Shown here piece by piece: positions 26,418 through 33,791 of a stretch of 64,000 nt of DNA; positions within the stretch are counted from its first letter, which is position 1, and each line of letters opens with the position of its first letter. Origin of the DNA: Streptomyces fructofermentans (GTDB lineage: Bacteria; Actinomycetota; Actinomycetes; Streptomycetales; Streptomycetaceae). The position numbers were made by a program, and so were the translations under genes. The DNA is taken from contig NZ_BMWD01000029.1 in NCBI RefSeq assembly GCF_014651055.1, positions 25,497 through 89,496 of the forward strand, in the 5' to 3' direction. The notes under the pieces are model-generated. The model made no database searches. It saw only the letters and a list, made by a program, of their open reading frames with translations, and was not told the origin of the DNA.

Positions 26418-27289
26418 TGACGGACCGCGCGCTCGTCGTCGTCAGGGCCGGCGCGCTGACCACGGTCCAGGACCTCGGACGGCCGGGCCACGCGCATCTG
26501 GGCGTGCCGCGCTCCGGGGCGCTGGACGGGCCCTCGGCGGCCCTGGTGAACCGGCTCGTCGGCAACCGGCCGGAGGCCGCGGTCCTGGAGACGACCCTGG
26601 ACGGCTGCGACCTGCGACCGCGTTCGGCGGTCACCGTCGCCGTCGCGGGCGCCCCGTGCCCGGTCTCGGTGGACGGGCGCGCGGTGCCCTGGGGGGCGCC
26701 GGTGCGGGTGCCCGCGGGGGCGCGCCTGTCCGTGGGCAGGGCGGTCCTCGGAGTACGCGCCTACGTGGGCGTGTCGGGCGGGGTGGCCGTCGATCCGGTG
26801 CTCGGCAGCCGGTCGACGGACCTGCTGTCCGGTCTCGGTCCGCCGCCGCTGGCCGACGGCGTGGTGCTGCCCGTGGGCCGGCCCGACGGCTCCCCCGCGC
26901 GCGTGGACGTCGCCGCGCAGCCGGGTCCGCCGGCCGAGCTGGTCCTGCGGGTGACGCCGGGACCGCGCGACGACTGGTTCACGGCGGCGGCCGTACGCAC
27001 CCTGGTCTCGCGCCCGTACCGGGTCTCGTCGGCGAGCAACCGCATCGGCCTGCGCACCGAGGGGCCGGTCCTGGAACGTGCCCGCGTGGGTGAACTGCCC
27101 AGCGAGGGCATGGTGCTGGGAGCCGTGCAGGTGCCTCCGGACGGCAGGCCCGTGGTGTTCCTCGCCGACCACCCGACCACCGGGGGCTACCCGGTGATCG
27201 CGGTCGTCCGCGCCGAGGACCTCCCCGCGGCGGCCCAGGCCGCGCCGGGCATCCCCCTGCGCTTCGCGGCCGTGGGCCGCCGCCGCTGA
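26417..27289 (+). CDS. pxpC: 5-oxoprolinase subunit PxpC (KipA-like, carboxyltransferase domain 2)
   Basis: This 290-aa protein is the AHS2 half. It has LTTVQDLGRPGHAHLGVPRSGALDG at the N-terminus, ACVGVSGG-like AYVGVSGGVAV, LGSRSTDLLSG, SSASNRIGLRTEG and a terminal PTTGGYPVIAVV. The ATG shares one base with the pxpB stop. It completes the PxpABC set and ends the operon. Similar domains occur in allophanate hydrolase, but the separate A/B/C gene order marks oxoprolinase. Confidence 0.94.
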   Translation: MTDRALVVVRAGALTTVQDLGRPGHAHLGVPRSGALDGPSAALVNRLVGNRPEAAVLETTLDGCDLRPRSAVTVAVAGAPCPVSVDGRAVPWGAPVRVPAGARLSVGRAVLGVRAYVGVSGGVAVDPVLGSRSTDLLSGLGPPPLADGVVLPVGRPDGSPARVDVAAQPGPPAELVLRVTPGPRDDWFTAAAVRTLVSRPYRVSSASNRIGLRTEGPVLERARVGELPSEGMVLGAVQVPPDGRPVVFLADHPTTGGYPVIAVVRAEDLPAAAQAAPGIPLRFAAVGRRR

Positions 27290-27290
27290 C

Positions 27291-27306
27291 CGGCCCTCCC
27301 GGGCCG
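27291..27306 (+). terminator. Hairpin just after pxpC
   Basis: CGGCCC (27291-27296) and GGGCCG (27301-27306) flank a TCCC loop directly after the pxpC stop. The stem is short and has no U-tract, so it may be weak. Confidence 0.4.
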
Positions 27307-27707
27307 CCGGTCGACCACTCCGCCCGGTCGTGCGCGAGCGGGCCGCCCGACACCGCCGAACGCGCCGCCCGGATGCCCGACACGGCCGTACGCGCCGCCC
27401 GGCTGCCCGGCTGCCCGGCACGGCAGTAGGCACCGCCCGGATGCTCGGCACGGTCGTACTGCGGTCGGCTGCGGCGCGGCAGCCCACGCACCCGACTCAC
27501 CCGACTCACCCGACTCACCCGACTCACCCGACGGCGCAACGGGCGCCCGGCCGTACGGGCCACGCGGCCACCCCGGCGCGACGCCACCCCGGCGCGACGC
27601 CGACCCGGCATCGCGCCGGCCCGGTCGGACACGGTGGCAGCCAACGCCCTTTCAGGGCAGCCCACTTACCCGGCGCTGACCCGGAACGGGCCCGCCAGCG
27701 TGGCGGG
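27307..27707. repeat. Gene-free spacer with a 9-bp tandem array
   Basis: About 400 bp have no credible gene. CACCCGACT is repeated head to tail almost five times at 27489-27532 without a mismatch. Around it are looser GCCGCCCGG(A/C)TGCCCG units (27350-27450) and CCGGCGCGACGCC units (27570-27620). The region lies between a rightward operon end and a leftward operon end, so no promoter is needed here. Confidence 0.65.
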
Positions 27708-28601
27708 TCACGCCGTGTCCGGGCCGCGTCGCCCCGCCCACGCGGACGCCGGGCCGGGTACCGGAGCCGTCGCCATCGAGGCGGCCAGGGCCGACGACAC
27801 CGCGCGGGAGGCGCCGAGGTCGAGGCCCGCGGTGGTCCCCCGGGCCCGGTGACGGACCTCGGAGGCCGCCAGGGAGAGGAGTTGGGGCAGCAGGTCGGTG
27901 CAGCGGCGGGCCACCCAGCCCGTCCCGGCGGTGGCCAGCCACCACAGGCTCGCCGGCCGGGTGGGCCCGGGCGACCCCGGCTCCGCGGACGGCGGCGCGC
28001 CGGTCGCGGCCCCCGCGTCCGCGAGCAACCGGTGGAAGCGGACGGCGAGTTGACGGTGCCCGCGTTCCCCCGGGTGCAGCCGGTCCGCGCTCCACATCGA
28101 CCGGTCGGTGACCCAGTCCCCCTCCGCGGCGTGCAGGTGGACGGCCCCGTACCGCTCGGAGAGGGCGTGCACGATCGTGTTCACCGCCCGCTGGCGCCTG
28201 GCGAGGGGCCCGGCCAGCGCCCCGGGCAGGCCCAGCATCGCGCCGGGGTCGGGCAGGCAGGCGGTGAGCAGGAGCGCGCCCTGCCCGGTGACCGCCGCGT
28301 ACACCCGGTCGAGCCGCTCCGCGACGGAGCGGACGTCGAAGGTCCGGCGCAGGGTGTCGTTCACACCGACGACGACGGAGACGAGGTCGGGCCGTACGGC
28401 CAGCACGGCGGGTGTCTGGAGTTCCAGCACGTCACGCGTCTGGGCGCCGCCGACCGCGAGGTTGATCAACTCCACCGGCGCCCCGGCCGGGGCGAGTCCG
28501 GCGGCGAGCAGTTCGGCCCAGCCGCGCCACCGCCCGTCCACGGGATCCCCCACCCCTTCGGTGAGGGAGTCGCCGAGCGCCACGAACCGGACGGGTCTCA
28601 T
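27708..28601 (-). CDS. SGNH/GDSL-family hydrolase
   Basis: This 297-aa protein has the four SGNH blocks. GDSL with nucleophile S12 is at 10-13. Block II is the glycine in NLAVGGAQT, block III is GVND, and the DRLHPGERGH block carries the catalytic Asp and His. There is no signal peptide, so it acts in the cytoplasm, probably as an esterase or lipase. The C-terminal 90 residues after the fold are Ala/Pro-rich and of unknown use. The ATG overlaps the stop of the glycosyltransferase upstream. It may deacylate a glycoconjugate made by its two neighbours, but this is inference only. Confidence 0.88.
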   Translation of the reverse strand: MRPVRFVALGDSLTEGVGDPVDGRWRGWAELLAAGLAPAGAPVELINLAVGGAQTRDVLELQTPAVLAVRPDLVSVVVGVNDTLRRTFDVRSVAERLDRVYAAVTGQGALLLTACLPDPGAMLGLPGALAGPLARRQRAVNTIVHALSERYGAVHLHAAEGDWVTDRSMWSADRLHPGERGHRQLAVRFHRLLADAGAATGAPPSAEPGSPGPTRPASLWWLATAGTGWVARRCTDLLPQLLSLAASEVRHRARGTTAGLDLGASRAVSSALAASMATAPVPGPASAWAGRRGPDTA

Positions 28602-29791
28602 CCGACACCCTCCGGTGTCCGCCGCGCCGGGGCGGCGGCCGGGGCCGGGCCGGGCCGCGGCACTCGGAGGTCCGCGTCGTGGGCGGCGAGGAACGCCCCG
28701 ACGGCCGCCGGCCAGCCGAACCGGGCGGCACGCGCGCGTGCCGCCGCCCGCCGCTCGCCCTCGGGGCGCGCGAGGAGCGTCTCCACGGCCGCCGCGAACG
28801 CCCGCCCGGTGTCCGCGGCGACGGCCCCGGCGGAGCCGATGACCTCGGGCAGCGCGCTGGAGGCGCTGGCCACGACGGGCGTGCCGCAGGCCATCGCCTC
28901 CAGTGCGGCGAGCCCGAAGGTCTCCGCGGGTCCGGGTGCCAGGCACACGTCAGCGGAGGCCTGGAGGCCGCCGAGGTGCGCGCGGTCGGCGACGTGGCCG
29001 AGGAAGACGACCGGCAACCGCCGCTCGCGCGCCCGCTGTTCGAGCCGGGGCCGCAGCGGTCCGTCGCCCGCCACGACGAGCACGGCGCGCCTGCCCCCGC
29101 GCAGCAGGGCGTCCAGCGCGTCCAGTGCCGTTCCCGGCCGCTTCTCCACGGACAGCCGGGAGCACAGGACGAGCAGCAGTTCGCCGGGGCGCGCGTGGCG
29201 GGCGCGCAGCCCCGGGTCGCGCAGCGCCGGGTGCCTGCCCTCCAGGTCGACGCCCAGGGGGGCGCGTACGACGTTGCGTGCTCCGATGCGGACGAACTCG
29301 CGCTCCGCGTACTCCGTGGTGCACACGATCCGCGCGTAGTGGTGCGCGGTACGGGTGTTGAGGGTGTCGGAGGCGCGCCGGGCCAGGCCGTCGGGCAGGC
29401 CCCAGGTGCGCAGCACCCCGTCGGCGGTCTCGTGGGAGACCATCACGGCGGGCACCCGGGCCCGCCGTGCCCAGACACCCGTCCAGCGCAGGGTCGTGCG
29501 GTCGCTGACCTCCAGCCGGTCGGGGGCGAGGGACTCCAGGAGGGCGGCGACCCGGCGCCGGTCGGTGAGGACGCGGTAGCCGCCGGTGGCGGGCAGCAGC
29601 GGGCCGGGCAGGGTGATCACCCGTCCCTGTCCGGTCGTTCGGTCCGAGGCGCGGGCGCCGGGCACCACCAGTACGGGTTCGTGTCCGGCCGCCAGGTAGC
29701 CGGAGCCGAGTTCGCGCAGCGCGGTGCGCAGTCCGCCCGAGGCGGGAGCGACGAAGTTGGCGAGACGGACGATCCGCAGGGCCCCGCTCAT
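28598..29791 (-). CDS. Glycosyltransferase family 4 (GT-B fold)
   Basis: This 397-aa enzyme has a GT-B fold. An N-terminal acceptor domain begins RIVRLANFVAPASGGLRTAL. The nucleotide-sugar domain shows CSRLSVEKRPGTALDAL, VVAGDGPLRPRLE and VVFLGHV. The EX7E-type motif is in ETFGLAALEAMACGTPVVAS. The ATG at 29791 overlaps the stop of the second glycosyltransferase gene, and its stop overlaps the SGNH gene. A mannosyl- or glucosyltransferase acting on a lipid is likely, but the substrate cannot be read from sequence. Confidence 0.9.
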   Translation of the reverse strand: MSGALRIVRLANFVAPASGGLRTALRELGSGYLAAGHEPVLVVPGARASDRTTGQGRVITLPGPLLPATGGYRVLTDRRRVAALLESLAPDRLEVSDRTTLRWTGVWARRARVPAVMVSHETADGVLRTWGLPDGLARRASDTLNTRTAHHYARIVCTTEYAEREFVRIGARNVVRAPLGVDLEGRHPALRDPGLRARHARPGELLLVLCSRLSVEKRPGTALDALDALLRGGRRAVLVVAGDGPLRPRLEQRARERRLPVVFLGHVADRAHLGGLQASADVCLAPGPAETFGLAALEAMACGTPVVASASSALPEVIGSAGAVAADTGRAFAAAVETLLARPEGERRAAARARAARFGWPAAVGAFLAAHDADLRVPRPGPAPAAAPARRTPEGVG

Positions 29792-30912
29792 GCCGCCACC
29801 ACCGGGCGCCGGGCGAGCACGTCGGTGTAGTGGCCGATGAGCTGGTCGCCGACGGCGGCCCAGGTGCGGCCCTCGACGGCGCGCCGGGCCTCGGCGCCGT
29901 ACTCGGCCCGGATGCCGGGGTCGGCGACGAGTGCCCGCACGGCGTCGCGCACGGCGGTCGCGTCGCGGGGCGGGACGAGCAGTCCGGTCCTTCCGTGGGC
30001 GACCAGGTCGAGCGGGCCGCCCGCGGCGGGGGCCACGACGGGCACTCCGCTCGCCATCGCCTCCTGGACGGTCTGGCAGAAGGTCTCGTACGGGCCCGTG
30101 TGCACGAAGACGTCCAGTGAGGCGAAGATCCGGGCGAGTTCGCCGCCGGTGCGACGGCCGAGGAATACGGCTCCGGGCAGGGCCTGTCCGAGCCCCGGCA
30201 GGCTCGGGCCGTCGCCGACGACGACGAGCCGTACGCCGTCGAGGGAGCACGCCCCGGCGAGCAGTTCGACCTGCTTCTCCGGTGCGAGGCGGCCCACGTA
30301 GCCGACGATCGGCTCACCGCCAGGGGCCAGTTCACGGCGCAGCGCGTCGTCCCGGTGCGACGGCCGGAACCGGTCGGTGTCCACTCCGCGCGGCCACAGG
30401 CGCACCCGGGGCACGCCGTGTGCCTCCAGGTCGCGCAGTGCCGCGCCCGACGGCGCGAGGGTGAGGTCGGCGGCGGCGTGCACGGACCGGATGCGGCGCC
30501 AGGCGGTGGCCTCGCCCGCCCCCATGTACGTACGGGCGTAGCCGGCGAGGTCGGTCTGGTAGACGGCCACGGCGGGTATGCCGAGGCGGCCGGCCGCCGC
30601 CATGCCCCGGACGCCGAGGACGAAGGGGCTCGCCAGGTGGACGATGTCGGCACGGTGCGCGGCGATCGCCGCGGCGACGCGTCTGCTGGGGAGGGCGACG
30701 CGGACCTGGGGGTAGCCCGGGAGCGGCAGTGAGGGGATTCGGACGACGGGGCACGGCGCGAGGGCGTCGGTCCCGTCCCCCGCCGCGGTGGCGGGGGCGA
30801 CGACGACGGGGGCGTGACCGCGCTCGACGAGATGCCGGGCGGTCTGGAGCGCGCAGTGGGCCACGCCGTTCACATCGGGGGGAAAGGACTCGGTCACGAT
30901 GACGACACGCAT
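29788..30912 (-). CDS. Glycosyltransferase family 4 (MgtA/PimB-like mannosyltransferase)
   Basis: This 374-aa GT-B enzyme begins VVIVTESFPPDVNGVAH, the glycine-loop form shared with actinobacterial alpha-mannosyltransferases such as MgtA and PimB. It continues with VYQTDLAGYARTY, VGYVGRLAPEKQVELL, VVVGDGPSLPGL and ETFCQTVQEAMASGVPVVAP (EX7E). It is the first gene of a three-gene overlapping operon. Mannosylation of a polar lipid, possibly with the second GT4, is plausible. The exact acceptor is unknown. Confidence 0.9.
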   Translation of the reverse strand: MRVVIVTESFPPDVNGVAHCALQTARHLVERGHAPVVVAPATAAGDGTDALAPCPVVRIPSLPLPGYPQVRVALPSRRVAAAIAAHRADIVHLASPFVLGVRGMAAAGRLGIPAVAVYQTDLAGYARTYMGAGEATAWRRIRSVHAAADLTLAPSGAALRDLEAHGVPRVRLWPRGVDTDRFRPSHRDDALRRELAPGGEPIVGYVGRLAPEKQVELLAGACSLDGVRLVVVGDGPSLPGLGQALPGAVFLGRRTGGELARIFASLDVFVHTGPYETFCQTVQEAMASGVPVVAPAAGGPLDLVAHGRTGLLVPPRDATAVRDAVRALVADPGIRAEYGAEARRAVEGRTWAAVGDQLIGHYTDVLARRPVVAA

Positions 30913-31101
30913 ACCGGTGTTGTCGTCGTCCGGGACGTGGCCGCGTCAACGTGGATCTTTCCGGCCGGGGAACGTCCCGTGAGCGTTGCGCTCCGCGTGC
31001 CCCCTCGTCACGCGCGGGTCACGCTCCGGCGTCCGGACCCGCACCTGCGGGCCACGGCCCGACGACGCGGACCCGACACCCCGGCGCCGCCCGGTCCGGG
31101 C

Positions 31102-31130
31102 GCGGCACTCCCGGCGGGCCGGGGTGCCGC
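31102..31130 (-). terminator. Hairpin after the HEAT-repeat gene
   Basis: GCGGCAC (31102-31108) and GTGCCGC (31124-31130) are perfect arms enclosing a GC-rich 15-nt loop that can itself pair. It lies 14 nt after the stop of the leftward HEAT-repeat gene. Confidence 0.45.
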
Positions 31131-31143
31131 GGCCCCGCGGGTG

Positions 31144-32562
31144 TCACACGGCGGACGCGTCCGGGCCGATGCGGCTGCGGACCGCGGTCTGCACCTCGGC
31201 CTCCTCGGCCGGGTCCGAGGCGAGCCGCCGGAGCCGCTCGACGACCCGGGCGTCGCCGGTCTCCGCGTGCCGGGCGGCCACCTCGCGGGTGGACTCCTCG
31301 CAGTCCCAGAGGCATTCGACGGCGAATCCGGCGGGGAAGGAGGGGTCGGTGGCGGCGAGCGCGCGGGCGGCGCGCCCGCGCAGCACGGACGAGGCGGTCT
31401 CGCGGTAGACGTGCCGCAGGACGGGGGCCGCGCCGGCGATGCCGAGCCGTCCGGCGCCGTCCACGAGGGTCCACAGGGTCGGTGCGTCGGGGCCCTCGCC
31501 GCGCACGGCCTCGCGGAGCGCGCCGAGGACGAGGTCACGGTCGTGCGCCCCGCCGCGGCAGGCCAGGACGCGTCCCGCCGCCTCGCCGAGGGCGTCGGGC
31601 CGGTGGACCCAGCCGCGCGCCCGTTCCACGGCGGCCGTGCTCTGCATCCGTTCGAAGGCCTCCACGGCCGCCTCCACGACGAGGCGGGAGCCGGAGTCCT
31701 GGGCGGCCTCGACCAGGTCGAGGGCGTCGGGATCGTCGCGGTCGGCGAGATGGCGCAGGGCGGTGCACCGCGCGCCGTCGTCCCCGGTCCTCGCCGCTTC
31801 GACGATCTCGGGGCGGTCCTCGGGTCCGGCGACGGCCGTCAGGCAGCGCGCGGCCGGGACGTGGAGCGCGGCGCCGCGCTCGACGCCCTGCTGGGCCCAT
31901 TCGAAGACGGCCCGCACGCTCCAGCCGGGGCGGGGACCCGAGGGCCGCATCTGGCGTTGCCAGCGGTCGAAGGAGCCGGCTTCCCGGGCGGCCCGCACGC
32001 GTGCGCCGACGGCCTCGCGGGGGTCGTCGGCCCACAGCCGCCAGGGCCGCGGCTCGAAGGAGTCCCGTACGACGGCCGCCAGCTCGGCGTCCCCCTCGGG
32101 ACCGGCCGGGAACCGGGCGAGCACCGGGGTAGCGAGGGCCCGCAGGCCCGCGTCGTCGTCCCGCAGCGCCAGTTCGTCGAGGGCCCAGGCCCAGTTGGCG
32201 CCCACGGCGGCGTAGCGCCGCAGCAGGTCGAGCGCGTCCCGCCGCCCGTAGGAGGCGAGGTGTCCGAGGACGGCGAGCGCGAGGCCCGTACGGGACTCGT
32301 CGGTGTCGAGCACGTCCTCGGCGTCGAAGAGGTGCGCCTCGATCTCGTCGAGCGATCCGCCCAGGTCGAGATGGAGGCGTGCGTAGTAGAGGGAGCGGTT
32401 CTCCACCTGCCAGTCGTGGCGGGGGTCGCGGAGCACGCAGTGGTTCAGTGCCGCGAGCGCTTCGGAGCGCGGTGCGGTGAGCGCGTGCAGCGTGCCGTCG
32501 CCGCGGCCCCTCTGGAGCAGGCCGAGCAGCGTACCGCTGGGCGCTATGACCGGATCGAACAT
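31144..32562 (-). CDS. HEAT-repeat domain protein of unknown function
   Basis: This 472-aa soluble, helix-rich protein has repeated units of 30-35 residues (DALDLLRRYAAVGANWAWALDEL, CTALRHLADRDDPDALDLVE, LVVEAAVEAFERMQS). This fits a HEAT-like solenoid for protein-protein contact. I prefer the ATG at 32562 (MFDPVIAPSGTLLG), with GAGG 10 nt upstream, over the GTG at 32577. It stands alone, with a hairpin behind it, between the glycosyltransferase operon and the ankyrin gene. No catalytic motif was seen and no function is proposed. Confidence 0.8.
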   Translation of the reverse strand: MFDPVIAPSGTLLGLLQRGRGDGTLHALTAPRSEALAALNHCVLRDPRHDWQVENRSLYYARLHLDLGGSLDEIEAHLFDAEDVLDTDESRTGLALAVLGHLASYGRRDALDLLRRYAAVGANWAWALDELALRDDDAGLRALATPVLARFPAGPEGDAELAAVVRDSFEPRPWRLWADDPREAVGARVRAAREAGSFDRWQRQMRPSGPRPGWSVRAVFEWAQQGVERGAALHVPAARCLTAVAGPEDRPEIVEAARTGDDGARCTALRHLADRDDPDALDLVEAAQDSGSRLVVEAAVEAFERMQSTAAVERARGWVHRPDALGEAAGRVLACRGGAHDRDLVLGALREAVRGEGPDAPTLWTLVDGAGRLGIAGAAPVLRHVYRETASSVLRGRAARALAATDPSFPAGFAVECLWDCEESTREVAARHAETGDARVVERLRRLASDPAEEAEVQTAVRSRIGPDASAV

Positions 32563-32863
32563 GGGAAACAGCCTCACATCAAGCGTCGACGCAACCGGGG
32601 ATCCTGCTCTACCTGGCCGCGTGACAACACGTCGGGGCGCCCGCCGTTTCCTGCTTGCTGTAGACCATCTTCCTCTGCCTCTCGTCGGTGGCCCGTGCGG
32701 GCCGCGTCACGGCCCGCGCGGTGCGGCAACACCTGCCCAGCCATCGCGTCCGTGAATCACGACGTCATGATGACCCAGCGGTTCTCGCTGCCGCGACCGC
32801 ATTTCCGGCGGCCCCGTACCGCCTCCCCCAAAATTGCCGTTCCGCCTGGTCAGGCGGCCTTGT
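32563..32863. other. 301-bp intergenic region upstream of the HEAT-repeat gene
   Basis: It should hold the promoter of the leftward HEAT-repeat gene and the terminator of the ankyrin gene. No clear -35/-10 pair was seen. No gene is supported. Confidence 0.4.
32842..32857 (-). terminator. Intrinsic terminator of the ankyrin gene
   Basis: On the minus strand CCGCCT-GACC-AGGCGG forms a 6-bp stem with a tetraloop, and a TTTT run (32830s) follows about ten bases later. It lies 7 nt after the ankyrin stop. Confidence 0.5.
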
Positions 32864-33256
32864 TCAGTGCACGCCGAACAGTTCGAGCAGGTCGGCCTTT
32901 TCGAACATACGGGCGGTGTCGACGGCGGACGGCGTGCCCGCGGCGGGGTCGGCGCCGGCGTCCAGGAGCGCCCGGATGACGGCGTCCTCGCCCTTGAAGA
33001 CCGCTCCGGCGAGCGGCGTCTGGCCCCGGTCGTTGATCCGGTCGGCCTCGGCGCCGCGCTCCAGCAGGGCGCGGACCGCGTCGGCGTGGCCGTGGTACGC
33101 GGCCAGCATCAGGAGCGAGTCGCCCCGGTCGTTGGTCAGATTGGCCGGAACACCGGCCTCTACATAGGCCACGAGCTCCTCCGTCCGTCCCTTGCGGGCC
33201 AGATCGAAGATCTTGGTGGCCAGCTCCACGACCTCGGGGTCGGGGACTTCACTCAT
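32864..33256 (-). CDS. Small ankyrin-repeat protein
   Basis: This 130-aa soluble protein has about three ankyrin repeats. Characteristic turns are TNDRGDSLLMLAAYHGHADAVRALLERGA and INDRGQTPLAGAVFKGEDAVIRALLDAGAD. The flanking N- and C-terminal helices cap the solenoid. The ATG at 33256 lies behind a GAAGG site; the open frame upstream is not protein-like. Ankyrin proteins of this size bind a partner protein. Some Streptomyces members pair with catalase, but none is encoded here. Confidence 0.92.
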   Translation of the reverse strand: MSEVPDPEVVELATKIFDLARKGRTEELVAYVEAGVPANLTNDRGDSLLMLAAYHGHADAVRALLERGAEADRINDRGQTPLAGAVFKGEDAVIRALLDAGADPAAGTPSAVDTARMFEKADLLELFGVH

Positions 33257-33559
33257 CGGCTGCACCTTCTCTCGACTGCACGGACGGGGGACCGCGGGCG
33301 GGCACGGCCGCCGATGCGCGGCCGTACGAGTGAATCGCCAGCGTACTGGCTCGGCGGGCACATGACGGGGCCCGCCCGAGGCAAGGATCAGCACGAGCCC
33401 GGCACGCCCGTCGAGCGGCGGCCCGGACGACCTCGCCGGACGGGACCACCGGAGTGAAATATGGAGAAATTCACTCAGTTGCACCTTTTATCGTATGGAT
33501 ACATCCTGTGAGCCTGGAAGTACTCATGGTGACTGTCCCCCTCAACCAGGAGAACTCAC
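33257..33559. promoter_or_regulatory. AT-rich divergent promoter region before the 64-aa membrane protein
   Basis: The stretch from about 33455 to 33515 is unusually AT-rich for this window and separates two divergent genes. It contains TTGCAC (about 33480) followed by TATCGTATGGATAC, candidate polymerase contacts for the rightward unit. On the other strand it has TGAATTTCTCCATATTTCAC. No single promoter can be fixed. The first 190 bp hold nothing recognisable. Confidence 0.4.
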
Positions 33560-33754
33560 ATGATCCTGTCCATCTCCGGCGTAGTGCTGCTCGGCATCAT
33601 CGTCTTCCTCTTCTTCCGCAAGGACGGCCTCAAGGCCTCCCACGCGATGGTCTGCGCCCTCTTCGGGTTCTACCTCGCGGGCACGGCCATCGCCCCGAGC
33701 ATCCAGGCGGGCGGCGCGAGCCTCGCCAGCCTGCTCGGCGGGATCAAGTTCTGA
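33560..33754 (+). CDS. Small integral membrane protein, 64 aa
   Basis: This peptide has one clear N-terminal membrane helix (ILSISGVVLLGIIVFLFF). An RKDGLK turn follows, then a second moderately hydrophobic segment (MVCALFGFYLAGTAIAP) and a Ser/Gly tail. The ATG is behind CCAGGAG. It ends 38 bp before an FtsK-like ATPase gene on the same strand, so they are probably co-transcribed. I do not recognise a characterised family. Small membrane proteins next to FtsK-like ATPases occur in Streptomyces DNA-transfer modules, which suggests a membrane partner for the ATPase. Confidence 0.85.
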   Translation: MILSISGVVLLGIIVFLFFRKDGLKASHAMVCALFGFYLAGTAIAPSIQAGGASLASLLGGIKF

Positions 33755-33791
33755 CCCTCACCCCGTTCGCACGCACCTCCAGGAGACAGCA

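Noticed and set aside
27489..27532. Tandem 9-bp copies considered as a CRISPR array
   Set aside because: The units are contiguous with no spacers and far too short, and no cas gene is present.
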